DNA of 41,891 bases from Candidatus Omnitrophota bacterium (GCA_903944345.1 CAJARJ010000001.1:76339-118229); one strand, 5' to 3'; positions 1 to 8,665 are shown, counted from the stretch's first letter. Notes: generated by a model not told the origin, from the sequence alone. Numbers and translations are program-made.

Positions 1-19
1 ATACCGCATATGGCCAAGT

Positions 20-469
20 TTATCCTTTCAGTTCAATTTTATCGCCGGGCACGATCTGAAGGCGCTCGGCTTCTCCCGCCGGAAGTTCCAGGACATACAG
101 CGCATCTCTCGACGGGTAATACACTTCGCAGCGAGTACGCGCGCAGGGCGGAACATTGGTCTGCACATCCACGATCCGGAGCTTGCCGTCGATCCAGAGA
201 ATATCAATAGAAAAATCCATGTTCTTCATCCAGAAGCCGTACTGCCCGGGCTGCTCGAAAACAAACCACATGCCCCGCCCCGGAAGCAAGGTTGTGTGAT
301 CCATCAGCCCTTTGGCTCTTTGGGCCGGAGTCAACGCCAACTCAAGCGCGTAGCAGTTTCCCCGGACACAAGCCTCGGAGGGCGTTGTTGCCGAGGCGCA
401 ACCCGGGAACATACAAGAACAAAGCAGCAGCGGAAGAACAGACGCAGTACGAAAACAAAACGCTATCAT
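20..469 (-). CDS. DUF192 family secreted protein
   Basis: This 149-residue protein matches the DUF192 family, small extracytoplasmic proteins of unknown biochemical role. It carries the family signatures: an R-x-x-GLM segment near residue 53, a G-x-GM-FVF stretch, FWMKN, DILWID, and a closing YVLELPAG plus GDKIEL. The N-terminus is a hydrophobic signal peptide; a cysteine after FPG near residue 24 could be lipidated, but the lipobox is poor, so ordinary secretion is equally possible. Its ATG overlaps the stop of the upstream Maf-M48 gene by four bases (ATGA), so it is probably translated from the same message by coupling. Family assignment is firm. The function is unknown. Confidence 0.88.
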   Translation of the reverse strand: MIAFCFRTASVLPLLLCSCMFPGCASATTPSEACVRGNCYALELALTPAQRAKGLMDHTTLLPGRGMWFVFEQPGQYGFWMKNMDFSIDILWIDGKLRIVDVQTNVPPCARTRCEVYYPSRDALYVLELPAGEAERLQIVPGDKIELKG

Positions 470-1836
470 TTTTTGTAATCCTCCCGCTCTCCGGTCAGAC
501 GAATATAGTCGCGGAATGTCAGATCTCCGTTGATCTGACGACCAACCGAGGCAATGCGCTGATGAATATAAGGATGCGTACGCCCCTGGCTTCGGGGACG
601 GGGCGGCTGACGCCGGTCGTAATCCTGCAGTATCTCGAGCATGGCGATCATGCCGGCAGGATCATACCCGGCCGCACTCATATAGCGCAACCCAAGCGTG
701 TCAGCCTCTATCTCGTCCTCCTGGGAATATTCGAAAAACATGGCATTCGCGGCAGTATTGATACCCACTGCAAGACGGGGATCAATTTGCAGCCCGGCGA
801 GAACCGCGGCAAGACTTCCGTAAGAGGCCTGCAGGCGCTTGACACTGTGCCGGGCCGTGATATGCGCGGTCTCATGGGCAATGACGGCGGCCAGTTGATT
901 ATCATCATGAACAAGATCCAGCAAGCCCTTGAATATATAAATGTACCCCCCCGGCAGCGAAATGGCATTGACCAGAGGCTCGTCCTGATCCTTGCGTTCC
1001 TGCACCACCCGGGCCACATAAACGATGTCGTTTCGTCCGCACACAGCGGCAATACGTTCCATGATACGCTCAACCCGTGCGGTCAGCTCAACATCATCCA
1101 GAGTCATATAATGCTTCTCGACATCGCGGGCGACCGACGCGCCCAGTTCCTGTTCGCGGTCGGTGGAATACATGGTGGTTTCCTGGCTGCCGGTGGCCGT
1201 ATTAAAATTTGTGGACAACCCGCTGCACCCGATGACCGGAGCAAACAGGAATACCAGCATGAGTGCGCGAACACCGAAGTGAGCCAGCATACGGGCCAGC
1301 CGTGACACCGGCAACCCCACCACATTGGAATAGCAGCCTTCGATACGCGGAATAAAAAGCGCGCCGCGCCCCTCGATGTCGAACCCGCCGGCCTTGTCCA
1401 GCGGAGACACCGCGCGATGATAGCGGTCAATTCCCTCATCATCGAGAGGATTCATAAAAACCCTGGTCCGCTCATGCTCGACAAGCTGTTCACCGGTAAC
1501 GGCATCAATAACAGCCACACCCGTATAAACCCAGTGCGGCCGGGACATGAGCAGTTTAAGATTAGCCTTGGCCTCGTGCAGGTCAACAGGCTTGAGAATC
1601 AGTTTCTCGCCCGTGTAAACCACGGTGTCGGCTCCGATCACCAAAGCCTCCCCTTTTGTACGGGAAGCTACATCCCTGGCTTTAAGCAGAGCGTTGGTCT
1701 TGACCAGAGCGGCCACTCCATTTTTAATCCGGGTGAGCTCTTCGGCTTTTGAACGGCAGACGGTAAAAGGCAAATGCAAAAGCCGCATAAGTTTCTTACG
1801 CTGAGGGGACGCCGAAGCAAGAATAATTTTTTTCAT
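466..1836 (-). CDS. Maf nucleotide pyrophosphatase fused to M48 metalloprotease
   Basis: One uninterrupted 456-codon frame holds two complete proteins. Residues 1-189 are a Maf domain (house-cleaning nucleotide pyrophosphatase): ASASPQRKKL at the N-terminus, GADTVV with catalytic Asp70, DKAGGFDIEGRGA, and the normal C-terminal end NVVGLPVSRL. Residues 183-456 look like a periplasmic M48 peptidase of the BepA/LoiP type: a hydrophobic stretch ending in a good lipobox VIGC (Cys204), zinc motif HETAH at 321-325, and EIEAD at 375-379 supplying the third ligand Glu375. Met183 (ATG at 1288-1290) could start a separate lipoprotein, but no Shine-Dalgarno sequence precedes it. As a fusion, Maf would stay cytoplasmic and the protease would face the periplasm. 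It follows pyrE by 11 bases and overlaps the DUF192 gene by four. Confidence 0.9.
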   Translation of the reverse strand: MKKIILASASPQRKKLMRLLHLPFTVCRSKAEELTRIKNGVAALVKTNALLKARDVASRTKGEALVIGADTVVYTGEKLILKPVDLHEAKANLKLLMSRPHWVYTGVAVIDAVTGEQLVEHERTRVFMNPLDDEGIDRYHRAVSPLDKAGGFDIEGRGALFIPRIEGCYSNVVGLPVSRLARMLAHFGVRALMLVFLFAPVIGCSGLSTNFNTATGSQETTMYSTDREQELGASVARDVEKHYMTLDDVELTARVERIMERIAAVCGRNDIVYVARVVQERKDQDEPLVNAISLPGGYIYIFKGLLDLVHDDNQLAAVIAHETAHITARHSVKRLQASYGSLAAVLAGLQIDPRLAVGINTAANAMFFEYSQEDEIEADTLGLRYMSAAGYDPAGMIAMLEILQDYDRRQPPRPRSQGRTHPYIHQRIASVGRQINGDLTFRDYIRLTGEREDYKK

Positions 1837-1847
1837 GAGCAGGAATT

Positions 1848-2432
1848 TCAGGCCTGCAGAAACTCTGCGGCCGTATAAAGAGAACGCAGCTCAACGCCGC
1901 GAGCGGCGAGGACTTCCCGCGCGCCATCCTGCCGGTCGATAATGCAGGCGCAAACCGCCGGCTTGAGGCCGTCGAGAGCCAAAGCGTCGAGCGAATGCAG
2001 GAAAGCCTTGCCGGTGGTGGCCACATCGTCGATAACAACAATACGGTCGGCCAGAACCAGCTCCGGCCCCTCCACCATGCGCCCTTTGCCATGCCCCTTA
2101 GCTTCCTTGCGGATAATAAAAGTATTAACCGGATTGCCTTGCAAAAAACTGACCGCGGCCACTGCTCCGACCATGGGATCGGCCCCCAGGGTAGGTCCGC
2201 CGATTACCGTCGGCTTGCAATCGCGCACCAGCTCATGGATCAGCCGCCCGCAAAGAAAAGCCCCCTCGGCAGACAACGTAACCAGCCGCGCGTCCAGATA
2301 ATAGGGGCTTTTTTTGCCGGAAGAAAGCGTGAAATCACCCCGGAAAAACGCTTTGGTCCGGATAAGGTCAAACAAGCGGCGGCGGCATTCCGCAACCGGG
2401 GTTAACAAGTCGTATTTCTCCACAGCTGACAT
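1848..2432 (-). CDS. pyrE: Orotate phosphoribosyltransferase
   Basis: PyrE transfers the ribose phosphate of PRPP to orotate, giving OMP in de novo pyrimidine synthesis in the cytoplasm. The PRPP-binding loop VVIDDVATTGKA lies at residues 132-143, and the mobile catalytic loop with IRKEAKGHGKG at about 107-117. The frame extends upstream to a GTG at 2480, but I chose ATG 2432 because AAGGGAG sits eight bases before it and the resulting 194 residues fit the family. It starts 35 bases after the stop of the outer-membrane barrel gene, with no visible promoter of its own, so it is probably read from the promoter at 3577-3604. Confidence 0.95.
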   Translation of the reverse strand: MSAVEKYDLLTPVAECRRRLFDLIRTKAFFRGDFTLSSGKKSPYYLDARLVTLSAEGAFLCGRLIHELVRDCKPTVIGGPTLGADPMVGAVAAVSFLQGNPVNTFIIRKEAKGHGKGRMVEGPELVLADRIVVIDDVATTGKAFLHSLDALALDGLKPAVCACIIDRQDGAREVLAARGVELRSLYTAAEFLQA

Positions 2433-2466
2433 GACAATATCTCCCTTATGACAAGCCGACACAAAA

Positions 2467-3507
2467 TCAGAAACTGACACCGACCCGCATCCCGATCTCG
2501 CGGGTGGTGTTTTGCGGCTCTACCGCTCCCATACACGGAGTTCCGGGCACACAAACTTCAGTGGGCGTCCAGTGCGAATCCCGCAAATCCCAATAGCGAA
2601 TAAAAGGCTCGAGCTTCAAACCCCAGTAACGAAAATCTTTCTCAAGGCTGACCGAGGCACGCACGCCCATACCCTTGTCCTGGCGGTTCTCGATGGGTGT
2701 GCCCACAGCCGTTTCGATGTAACTTTTCTGGATCCCGTAAAAAAGATGATCGTACTCCATCCTGGCTCCCACACGAAGGGTCGGGCCAAGCACCTGAACA
2801 AAATCCACCCCCAACGGCAAATAATAATATTCGGAGGTGCGCTTGTAACCATTGACCGTTACCGGGGACCCATAGTAGTCAATCACTGCTTCCGTATCGC
2901 TGGGGTCATCGTGCAGGAAGCGGAAGCCAAAACCCGAATACGGGGTAAAGCGTCCGTCTTTCCAGTTAAAATCCTTGCCAGCCAAACCGCGAGTTTCGAT
3001 CACAAAATCGGGCACTTTGGAAAACTGCAGAGGCGCCTCAAACCCTAGCCCGTCATTGACACTGCCGTTATAATCCACTTTGGCTACGGCCGCGCGGGCT
3101 TCGAGCGCAAAGAAATTGAGCACCATGCCTTCGTAAGGGCTGTCCGGACCGGAATGCAGAACCAATGCGCCAAAAAGTCCATGAAAGCGTCCGGAATAAT
3201 CTATAAAAGGGTCGCCTCCCTTGGTTTCTTCATAATCGTATTCGTATTCTTCAAACCCGAATTCAGCCGTCAGTTCCCGGTCAAACACGCCTTTTTTCTT
3301 GCCGCCGTCAACGTAATACCCTTCGTTCTGCGCCAGATATTTTGCCCGGTCGTCCAGTTCTGTCTGCGAGGCCTTGGACTGTTCCAGCTGATCCAGCGCC
3401 CGGGACACTTCCGCCGATGAACCCCGGCGGTAACGCGTTGACTGGGCATACACCGGATCGCACGCAAAGGCGATAACCAGAAGCAGAACCAGCGGCCATC
3501 CAGGCAT
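2467..3507 (-). CDS. Predicted outer-membrane beta-barrel protein, unknown function
   Basis: I do not recognise the family. The 346-residue product starts with a clear signal peptide, predicted to be cut after VYA near residue 21, followed by a charged, glutamine-rich segment (about 30-60). From about residue 78 the sequence alternates polar and aromatic residues, typical of transmembrane beta strands, and ends in GVSF with the terminal phenylalanine favoured by BAM substrates. Tyrosine-rich turns such as EEYEYDYEE and a cysteine pair in the last extracellular-type loop (VCVPGTPC) are visible. A good ribosome site (AAGGA, eight bases before ATG) supports the start. It is first in a set with pyrE, maf-M48 and the DUF192 gene. 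Barrel prediction is inference from pattern, and a substrate cannot be named. Confidence 0.7.
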   Translation of the reverse strand: MPGWPLVLLLVIAFACDPVYAQSTRYRRGSSAEVSRALDQLEQSKASQTELDDRAKYLAQNEGYYVDGGKKKGVFDRELTAEFGFEEYEYDYEETKGGDPFIDYSGRFHGLFGALVLHSGPDSPYEGMVLNFFALEARAAVAKVDYNGSVNDGLGFEAPLQFSKVPDFVIETRGLAGKDFNWKDGRFTPYSGFGFRFLHDDPSDTEAVIDYYGSPVTVNGYKRTSEYYYLPLGVDFVQVLGPTLRVGARMEYDHLFYGIQKSYIETAVGTPIENRQDKGMGVRASVSLEKDFRYWGLKLEPFIRYWDLRDSHWTPTEVCVPGTPCMGAVEPQNTTREIGMRVGVSF

Positions 3508-3576
3508 ATGAAGATTCCTTTTTTAAACGTTTGGCAAGCACTCCGGGCTTGCACATAACAGGCAGATTCCCATTTG

Positions 3577-3604
3577 ATTCTACGTTCCGGTAAGACGTTT
3601 TCAA
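3577..3604 (-). promoter_or_regulatory. Predicted sigma70-type promoter for the barrel-pyrE-maf operon
   Basis: On the minus strand a TTGAAA -35 box (3599-3604) and a TAGAAT -10 box (3577-3582) are separated by 16 bases. The expected start near 3570 leaves a leader of about 63 bases before the barrel gene ATG. It is the only convincing promoter upstream of that gene and diverges from the comF promoter. Confidence 0.55.
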
Positions 3605-3621
3605 GCAATATGTAACTTTTT

Positions 3622-3651
3622 TTGACACCCGTCCGGCGGATATGCTAGCAT
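3622..3651 (+). promoter_or_regulatory. Predicted extended -10 promoter for comF-lptF-lptG
   Basis: A perfect TTGACA -35 (3622-3627) is followed after 18 bases by TAGCAT (3646-3651), preceded by TGC as in extended -10 promoters. Transcription would begin about 3658-3660, on or next to the comF ATG at 3660, implying a leaderless or nearly leaderless message. The upstream in-frame ATG at 3642 lies inside the -10 region and so is an unlikely start. Confidence 0.5.
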
Positions 3652-3659
3652 CAGATATC

Positions 3660-4379
3660 ATGTTTAAAACTGTTTATGACGGACTGCTGGATCTTTTTTT
3701 CCCGCGTAACTGCCTGGTATGCCGAGGGTGGCACCCTTCGACCGCAGAGCTGGTTTTGTGCCCGCAGTGCCTTGAACGCATCCCGGCCAATTCACCCCCC
3801 TTCTGCTCACACTGCTCGCGCCATTTACCGGCCAGGACTGATGACGGACTATGCGGCGACTGCCGCAAGAACCCTCCCGCCTTTGACCAGGCCTGGGTCG
3901 CGGCCCGCTACGAAGGCCTGCTGGTGGAACTGGTACGCCAGCACAAATTCAGCGGCAAGACCGCCCTGCGCCGGACCTTTGCCCATATTATTCTTGCTTT
4001 CCTGCGGCATTACAAGATAACGCTGACGGCAGACATGATCGTGCCCGTACCTCTAAGCTCCGTGCGCCTGCGTGAACGGGGATATAACCAGTCACTCTTT
4101 CTGGCTCAAGCCCTGGGCCAATACTCGGGTATACCCGTGCGTACCGATATCCTGGAGCGGCCTTCTGCGTCCCTGCGGCAAAGCGGCCTGGGACGAAAAG
4201 AACGCTTTACAAACATGCAGGAGGCTTTTAGAATAAACCCTTCCGTAACATTACAAAAAAGAACCATTATTCTCGTCGATGACCTTTTAACGACGGGCGC
4301 CACGGCATCACAGGCCGCACGGACACTCAAGGAGCACGGAGCATCCACCGTCACCCTGCTGGCCCTGGCGGCCGCATAA
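3660..4379 (+). CDS. comF: ComF family phosphoribosyltransferase-like protein
   Basis: ComF/GntX proteins are linked to natural DNA uptake and handling of imported DNA; their exact reaction is not settled. The N-terminal 70 residues hold two zinc ribbons (C18, C21, C34, C37 and C49, C52, C65, C68). The rest is a type I phosphoribosyltransferase fold with VPVPLS, RERGYNQS and the PRPP loop VDDLLTTGAT at 206-215. I place the start at ATG 3660 (239 residues), because the earlier ATG at 3642 overlaps the predicted -10 box. No ribosome site is visible before 3660, in line with leaderless translation. It is first in a three-gene plus-strand set with lptF and lptG. Confidence 0.93.
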   Translation: MFKTVYDGLLDLFFPRNCLVCRGWHPSTAELVLCPQCLERIPANSPPFCSHCSRHLPARTDDGLCGDCRKNPPAFDQAWVAARYEGLLVELVRQHKFSGKTALRRTFAHIILAFLRHYKITLTADMIVPVPLSSVRLRERGYNQSLFLAQALGQYSGIPVRTDILERPSASLRQSGLGRKERFTNMQEAFRINPSVTLQKRTIILVDDLLTTGATASQAARTLKEHGASTVTLLALAAA

Positions 4380-4404
4380 CCGCGGCAACAACAGCCGAAA
4401 GCCC

Positions 4405-5496
4405 ATGCGCATTCTTCGCAATTACATTCTCAAGGAATCCGTCATCCCGTTTGCCATGGGACTCGGAGTTCTGACTTTTGTCTTTCTGCTGGGCTACCTG
4501 CCCCAGCTGGCCAACAAAGTCATCAACAAGGGCGTCAGCCTTTCGGCTGTGGGCATGGCCCTGCTTTACAACGTTCCCGTGCTGCTGGGCTACACTCTGC
4601 CTATTGCCGCACTCTCCGCGGTAATCCTGACCTTCGGACGCATGTCTTCCGATAATGAGATTGTAGCCATCCGCGCCAGTGGTATATCCCTGGCACGCCT
4701 GCTTGCTCCGCTGGTCGTAACCGGCGCAATCCTGTCTTCCCTGCTCTGGGTGCTGAATGACCGCATGATCCCCTGGGCATCCCATGCCCAGCGCGAACTG
4801 CTGGTAAACACCGGCGCCAAAAACCCTGCGGCACTGCTTGAAGCGGGCACTTTTATCGACAGCTTCAGCGGTAACGTGTTGTTTATCTATCGCATCGACC
4901 GCAACCGGCTTTACAATATCCGCATCTACCAGCCCCAGCCCGACGGCAAACCGACCCGCACTATTATCGCCCAGGAAGGGGAATTTACACCTGTCCCGGG
5001 GCAAAAGAAAATCCTGGTCAAACTCATCAACGGCACCTCCGATGAGCCGGACTTCAAAAACCCGAACAATTTTTACAAACTTAACTTCAAAACCTCGTTT
5101 ATGACTCTGGACATGACCCAGGCCATAACGAAAGTCGAAAAGAAACCCAAGGGAATGACCCTGCGGGAACTCTCGGAGAACATCCGCAAGGTTGGCCAGC
5201 AGGGCATGGATCCCGCCCCGCTGATCGCCGAATTCCATCGTAAAACAAGCTGGGCGCTGGCGCCCCTGATTTTTATCCTGCTGGGCTTTCCCATAGCGGT
5301 GATCACGCACCGCCGGCAGAAATCAGCCAACCTGCTTCTGGCCGTGCTTTTCGCCGCGCCCTACTATCTTTTATCCATCGGCTGCCAGGCGCTGGCCACA
5401 CAGGGACTGGTCCGGCCGGACCTGATCATGTGGGCCCCCAACATCGTCGGCGGCATTATCGTCATCCTGCTTAACTGGAAACTATGCGTATCCTAG
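4405..5496 (+). CDS. lptF: LptF-type LPS export permease (YjgP/YjgQ family)
   Basis: This 363-residue inner-membrane protein is one half of the LptFG permease, which with the LptB ATPase extracts lipopolysaccharide from the inner membrane and passes it to LptC. It has the family layout: two N-terminal helices (about 12-35 and 50-75), the conserved cytoplasmic segment FGRMSSDNEIVAIRASGIS that couples to the ATPase, a helix around 98-118, a periplasmic beta-jellyroll (about 125-260), and three C-terminal helices. Calling this one LptF rather than LptG is by position only. It begins 25 bases after comF and overlaps the next gene by 13 bases. LptA, LptB, LptC and LptD are not in the window. Confidence 0.9.
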   Translation: MRILRNYILKESVIPFAMGLGVLTFVFLLGYLPQLANKVINKGVSLSAVGMALLYNVPVLLGYTLPIAALSAVILTFGRMSSDNEIVAIRASGISLARLLAPLVVTGAILSSLLWVLNDRMIPWASHAQRELLVNTGAKNPAALLEAGTFIDSFSGNVLFIYRIDRNRLYNIRIYQPQPDGKPTRTIIAQEGEFTPVPGQKKILVKLINGTSDEPDFKNPNNFYKLNFKTSFMTLDMTQAITKVEKKPKGMTLRELSENIRKVGQQGMDPAPLIAEFHRKTSWALAPLIFILLGFPIAVITHRRQKSANLLLAVLFAAPYYLLSIGCQALATQGLVRPDLIMWAPNIVGGIIVILLNWKLCVS

Positions 5497-6593
5497 ACAA
5501 TTACATCACGCGTTCCATCATCAAGATTTTTCTCTCAACCATTGTCCTGTTCACGTTCCTTTACATGCTCATTGACGCCGCCGGACATCTTGACGACTAT
5601 ATCGCCAACCAGGTCTCCCCGGCAGTTATCGCGCAATACTACCTGGCCTTTCTGCCCGTGATCTTTGTCCAGACCTCTCCGATTGCCTGTCTCATGTCGG
5701 TGCTATTTACCTACAGTTCGCTTAACAATAGCAACGAAATCATTGCCCTGCGCGCCAGCGGACTGGATTTTTTCAAAATCACACGACCGGCGCTGATTTT
5801 TGGCCTGGTGATCACGGCGCTGGTCTTCATGGTCAATGAAACCTGTGTTCCCGGCGCGGCCTCTTTCTCGCAGGAACTTAAAACAACCCGGATTGCCCCG
5901 CTGGCCGCCCAGAAAGAACTGCGCAGCACTCCGGCGATCAAATACCTTTTCTTCTACGGCATGGATAACCGGCTGTTTTTCATTGACCTCTTCGAGCCGG
6001 CGACCAATACCATCAAAGGGCTGACCGTCATCGGACAGGACGAAAAACAGCGCATGACCGAAAAGATTGTCGCACACAAGGGCGAATGGACCGGTGCCGC
6101 CTGGAAACTGACCAACTGCCAGATCACACGCTACAACCCGGAAGACCAGACACTGATCGGGGACGTGCCCTTCTACAAGGAAAAAACCGTCGACCTTAAA
6201 GACAGCCCGCAGGATTTCCTGCGCCAGCGCTCACGGGTTTCGGAAATGAATATCCGCGACCTCAAACTCTATATCAAGCGCTTCAAGGGCAGCGGAGCCA
6301 CCCAGGCTTTAACCAACCTGAAAGTCGATCTCTACCAGCGCATCGCCTATCCGTTTGCCTGTATTGTGATCATTTTCACGGGACTGCCCTTTACCCTGAT
6401 ATCGGGACGCCGCAAAGGACTGACCTTTGCTTCGCTGGGGATTGCCATGGTCATCGGTTTTCTGTTTTTTGTGATCAATGCCGTGGCCCTGGCCCTGGGC
6501 AAGGAAGGTCTGCTGCCTCCGGCAGCCGCTGCCGGGCTGACACCGGTTCTCTTCTGCGGGGCAGGAGTATACCTGATCCGGAAATTATTCTAG
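5484..6593 (+). CDS. lptG: LptG-type LPS export permease (YjgP/YjgQ family)
   Basis: The second member of the pair, 369 residues, has the same architecture: N-terminal helices, a coupling segment SSLNNSNEIIALRASGLD, a periplasmic jellyroll domain and a C-terminal helical bundle (from about 287). It would heterodimerise with the preceding permease to form the LPS-extracting channel. Its ATG lies inside the last codons of lptF (13-base overlap), so the two are probably made in equal amounts by coupled translation. The gene ends 12 bases before the convergent barrel gene stop at 6606, and I see no hairpin terminator in that tiny gap. Which of the pair is F or G needs a tree. Confidence 0.9.
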   Translation: MRILDNYITRSIIKIFLSTIVLFTFLYMLIDAAGHLDDYIANQVSPAVIAQYYLAFLPVIFVQTSPIACLMSVLFTYSSLNNSNEIIALRASGLDFFKITRPALIFGLVITALVFMVNETCVPGAASFSQELKTTRIAPLAAQKELRSTPAIKYLFFYGMDNRLFFIDLFEPATNTIKGLTVIGQDEKQRMTEKIVAHKGEWTGAAWKLTNCQITRYNPEDQTLIGDVPFYKEKTVDLKDSPQDFLRQRSRVSEMNIRDLKLYIKRFKGSGATQALTNLKVDLYQRIAYPFACIVIIFTGLPFTLISGRRKGLTFASLGIAMVIGFLFFVINAVALALGKEGLLPPAAAAGLTPVLFCGAGVYLIRKLF

Positions 6594-6605
6594 CCCGACA
6601 CCCGC

Positions 6606-7880
6606 CTAAAAAGAATAGCGCGAACGAAAGTAAACCGAACGGTTGCGCTGCATCTGGCCGAATTCGGTGTAAAGATCATCGCCCCAGGGAATATTCAGAC
6701 CCGTGACCAGACTCCAGCGATCACTCGCCTGCCAGGAAAGCGCAGGCCGCAGGTAACCATCCCTATCCGAGGGAGACCAGAAATTAAACAACGATGCCGT
6801 GACGGTCTGACGACGGAACTGTTTGGTCAGGCGCTGGGTCAAAAGATGACGCCGCTGGTCAAAACACAAATCACCGGGCAATAAAGCGGCGGAATAGGCC
6901 GTGTAATCCAGCCGCTGTTCGTAAAGATACTGAACCCCGGCCCGAAAATCGTTTCCCAAATCCCGGTCATAACCCGCCATGGCCTTGAGCGCCGAATTCT
7001 CTACCAAACGATTATCCCCGCGGTCATCTTCCCGGGACAAATGCCAGCCGGCCTCAAGGTTGGCGATACCCGCCAGAAAAGGTCCGCGCATACTGGCTCC
7101 ATAGGCATCCAGGCGGCGATAATAAAGCTGGCGGTTTAGCTCATTCTTGTAACTGGAAGGGTTGCGGTCAAACCCGCGAAAAAAATATAGAGCCGCTTCG
7201 TTGCTGCCCAGAGTACGATAAGCACGCAAGGCGTATTCCAGATTGGAAAGCTGGTCGGGAGGCTCCACCAGATGCCGATCCACAGCCCGGCCACTTATCT
7301 GGCGGCTGAAGCTGTCATAGAACGAAAGCCGGTCGCCTTCCGGTGTCAGATTGGCCCGGGGACGCATGAGCACAACGTCCGTATTAAACCATTCCTGAAA
7401 AAAGGAGGTTTTAATCGCATCCGAAGGCTGTTTGAGGTATTCATCATCCCGTCCGCTGAAAAACGAAATATAATCCTTGGGAAAAAGATCGTTAATAAAC
7501 AGCAGATCTCCCGTGCCCCAGGTCAGAACCTGGCGCCCGGCCTTGATATCCGCAAAGGGCACCGGAGAAAAAGCGGCATTGGCCTCGCGCAAGGCAAAAC
7601 CGGTCTTGCCGGCAAAGTAACCGTCGGCAAAGAAGTCCCCCTTGAAATTGAGCATCGTCTGCTTTTGCGCCCAAAAGTTCTCCCCGTCGACGTAATGAAC
7701 CGCCTTGAGCTGCAGCCGGCTCTCCAGGAGCACCAGATCGTCCCGCTTGGTGTCCACCCCCTGCCAGCGTGCGCCGGCAGCAGATTCGGCAAAACCGTTG
7801 AGCGTCGTACCCGCGCCTGCCGAGCCAGCCCATAAAAGGAGAGCCAGGCAGAAAACGCCGAGAATGCCTACTTTACCCAT
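6606..7880 (-). CDS. Outer-membrane beta-barrel protein of an RND export cluster
   Basis: The 424-residue product has a signal peptide (cut near residue 23, after the AGSAGA region) and then repeated amphipathic strands. The segment AGRQVLTWGTGDLLFINDLF, about residues 116-135, resembles the GRQ-x-x-x-WG signature of DUF1302-like and alginate-export-like porins. It ends YFRSRYSF with a terminal phenylalanine. Its start lies 13 bases inside the preceding LolA-like gene, which sits directly behind the RND exporter, so the three are almost certainly co-translated. I infer that it is the outer-membrane terminus of the same transport route. The family label is tentative, and the substrate is unknown. 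Confidence 0.72.
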   Translation of the reverse strand: MGKVGILGVFCLALLLWAGSAGAGTTLNGFAESAAGARWQGVDTKRDDLVLLESRLQLKAVHYVDGENFWAQKQTMLNFKGDFFADGYFAGKTGFALREANAAFSPVPFADIKAGRQVLTWGTGDLLFINDLFPKDYISFFSGRDDEYLKQPSDAIKTSFFQEWFNTDVVLMRPRANLTPEGDRLSFYDSFSRQISGRAVDRHLVEPPDQLSNLEYALRAYRTLGSNEAALYFFRGFDRNPSSYKNELNRQLYYRRLDAYGASMRGPFLAGIANLEAGWHLSREDDRGDNRLVENSALKAMAGYDRDLGNDFRAGVQYLYEQRLDYTAYSAALLPGDLCFDQRRHLLTQRLTKQFRRQTVTASLFNFWSPSDRDGYLRPALSWQASDRWSLVTGLNIPWGDDLYTEFGQMQRNRSVYFRSRYSF

Positions 7881-8665
7881 TGAACCGGCGGCCTCCGTAA
7901 ATAACGTTCTTCAAAAATATCATCCTCAAGCCCGACATCGTAACGGACATCCTGGAACTCCAGCAAAGTAGATCCGCCCTGACGCAGGTCTTCGGCCTGC
8001 GAGCGAATGACCGTCGGATGACCCTGAACATCCCGCCGCTCTTGCACTGTGATACGACGCAAGAGGGTTCCGGCGGCATCATGGTATTCGGCCTTGACCG
8101 GCATAAACGTGGCTTTATCGATCCAGACATGGTACCAGGCAAACTCCACTCCCTTTTTCTCCAGCGGAATATTCTTGACCAGATATGTATCGCCCTCGGC
8201 GGAAACCAGTTCATGGCTGTCAGCCTCCAGGGCACGGCCGGAAATATCCTCATAAACAAAATGGGAGCCGACAAACTGGGAACGCTTGTCAGTCGCTGAA
8301 ATCCGGCGCACCAGATCCATGGCCGGCAGATAAAGCCAGCGGTCATCATCACGCCCGGAATGCTTCCAGACCATAAACACGGTACGGGCCACATCCGCAG
8401 GCCTGGTGAAATACACAAAAAATTTCTGCTCCCCGCCTTCTTCGACATCCTTGCGCAGGATGCGCATCTCGCGCTGGCGCTGACGGCCACGCGCATCGGT
8501 GATCGTCATACGGACATCGGCTATGCCGTCAGAACCGGCATAAAACGCCGCGCGGCTGGCGCGGGCCACGATATCTTCCACCGGCACTGTGTCGGCGGCA
8601 CAAGCCGGAAACGCTGCTATTCCCGCAAAGGAAACAAGCACCGCCAATAGAACGGACAAATTCAT
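7868..8665 (-). CDS. LolA-like outer-membrane lipoprotein-sorting protein
   Basis: This is a 265-residue periplasmic protein with a signal peptide cut near residue 23 (ACA/AD). The mature part matches the LolA-like family often annotated as outer membrane lipoprotein-sorting protein: DDDRWLYLPAMDLVRRIS, then KRSQFVGSHFVYEDISGR in mid-protein, and a C-terminal LLEFQDVRYDVGLEDDIF. These half-barrel proteins bind hydrophobic molecules. In many genomes this version travels with an MMPL/RND exporter rather than with LolCDE, as it does here. It starts 54 bases after the exporter, with AAAGGAG six bases before ATG, and overlaps the barrel gene by 13 bases. It is probably a periplasmic carrier for whatever lipid the RND pump moves, not the classical LolA partner of the lolCD genes in this window. 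Confidence 0.85.
   Translation of the reverse strand: MNLSVLLAVLVSFAGIAAFPACAADTVPVEDIVARASRAAFYAGSDGIADVRMTITDARGRQRQREMRILRKDVEEGGEQKFFVYFTRPADVARTVFMVWKHSGRDDDRWLYLPAMDLVRRISATDKRSQFVGSHFVYEDISGRALEADSHELVSAEGDTYLVKNIPLEKKGVEFAWYHVWIDKATFMPVKAEYHDAAGTLLRRITVQERRDVQGHPTVIRSQAEDLRQGGSTLLEFQDVRYDVGLEDDIFEERYLRRPPVQWVK

Noticed and set aside
1288-1290. Separate gene start for the M48 protease
   Set aside because: The ATG is in frame and begins a credible lipoprotein signal, but no ribosome-binding sequence precedes it and no stop divides the frame; annotated as one fusion with the alternative recorded.
292-1305. Plus-strand open frame of 337 codons
   Set aside because: It covers the M48 domain and the DUF192 gene in antisense; those have clear catalytic and family motifs.
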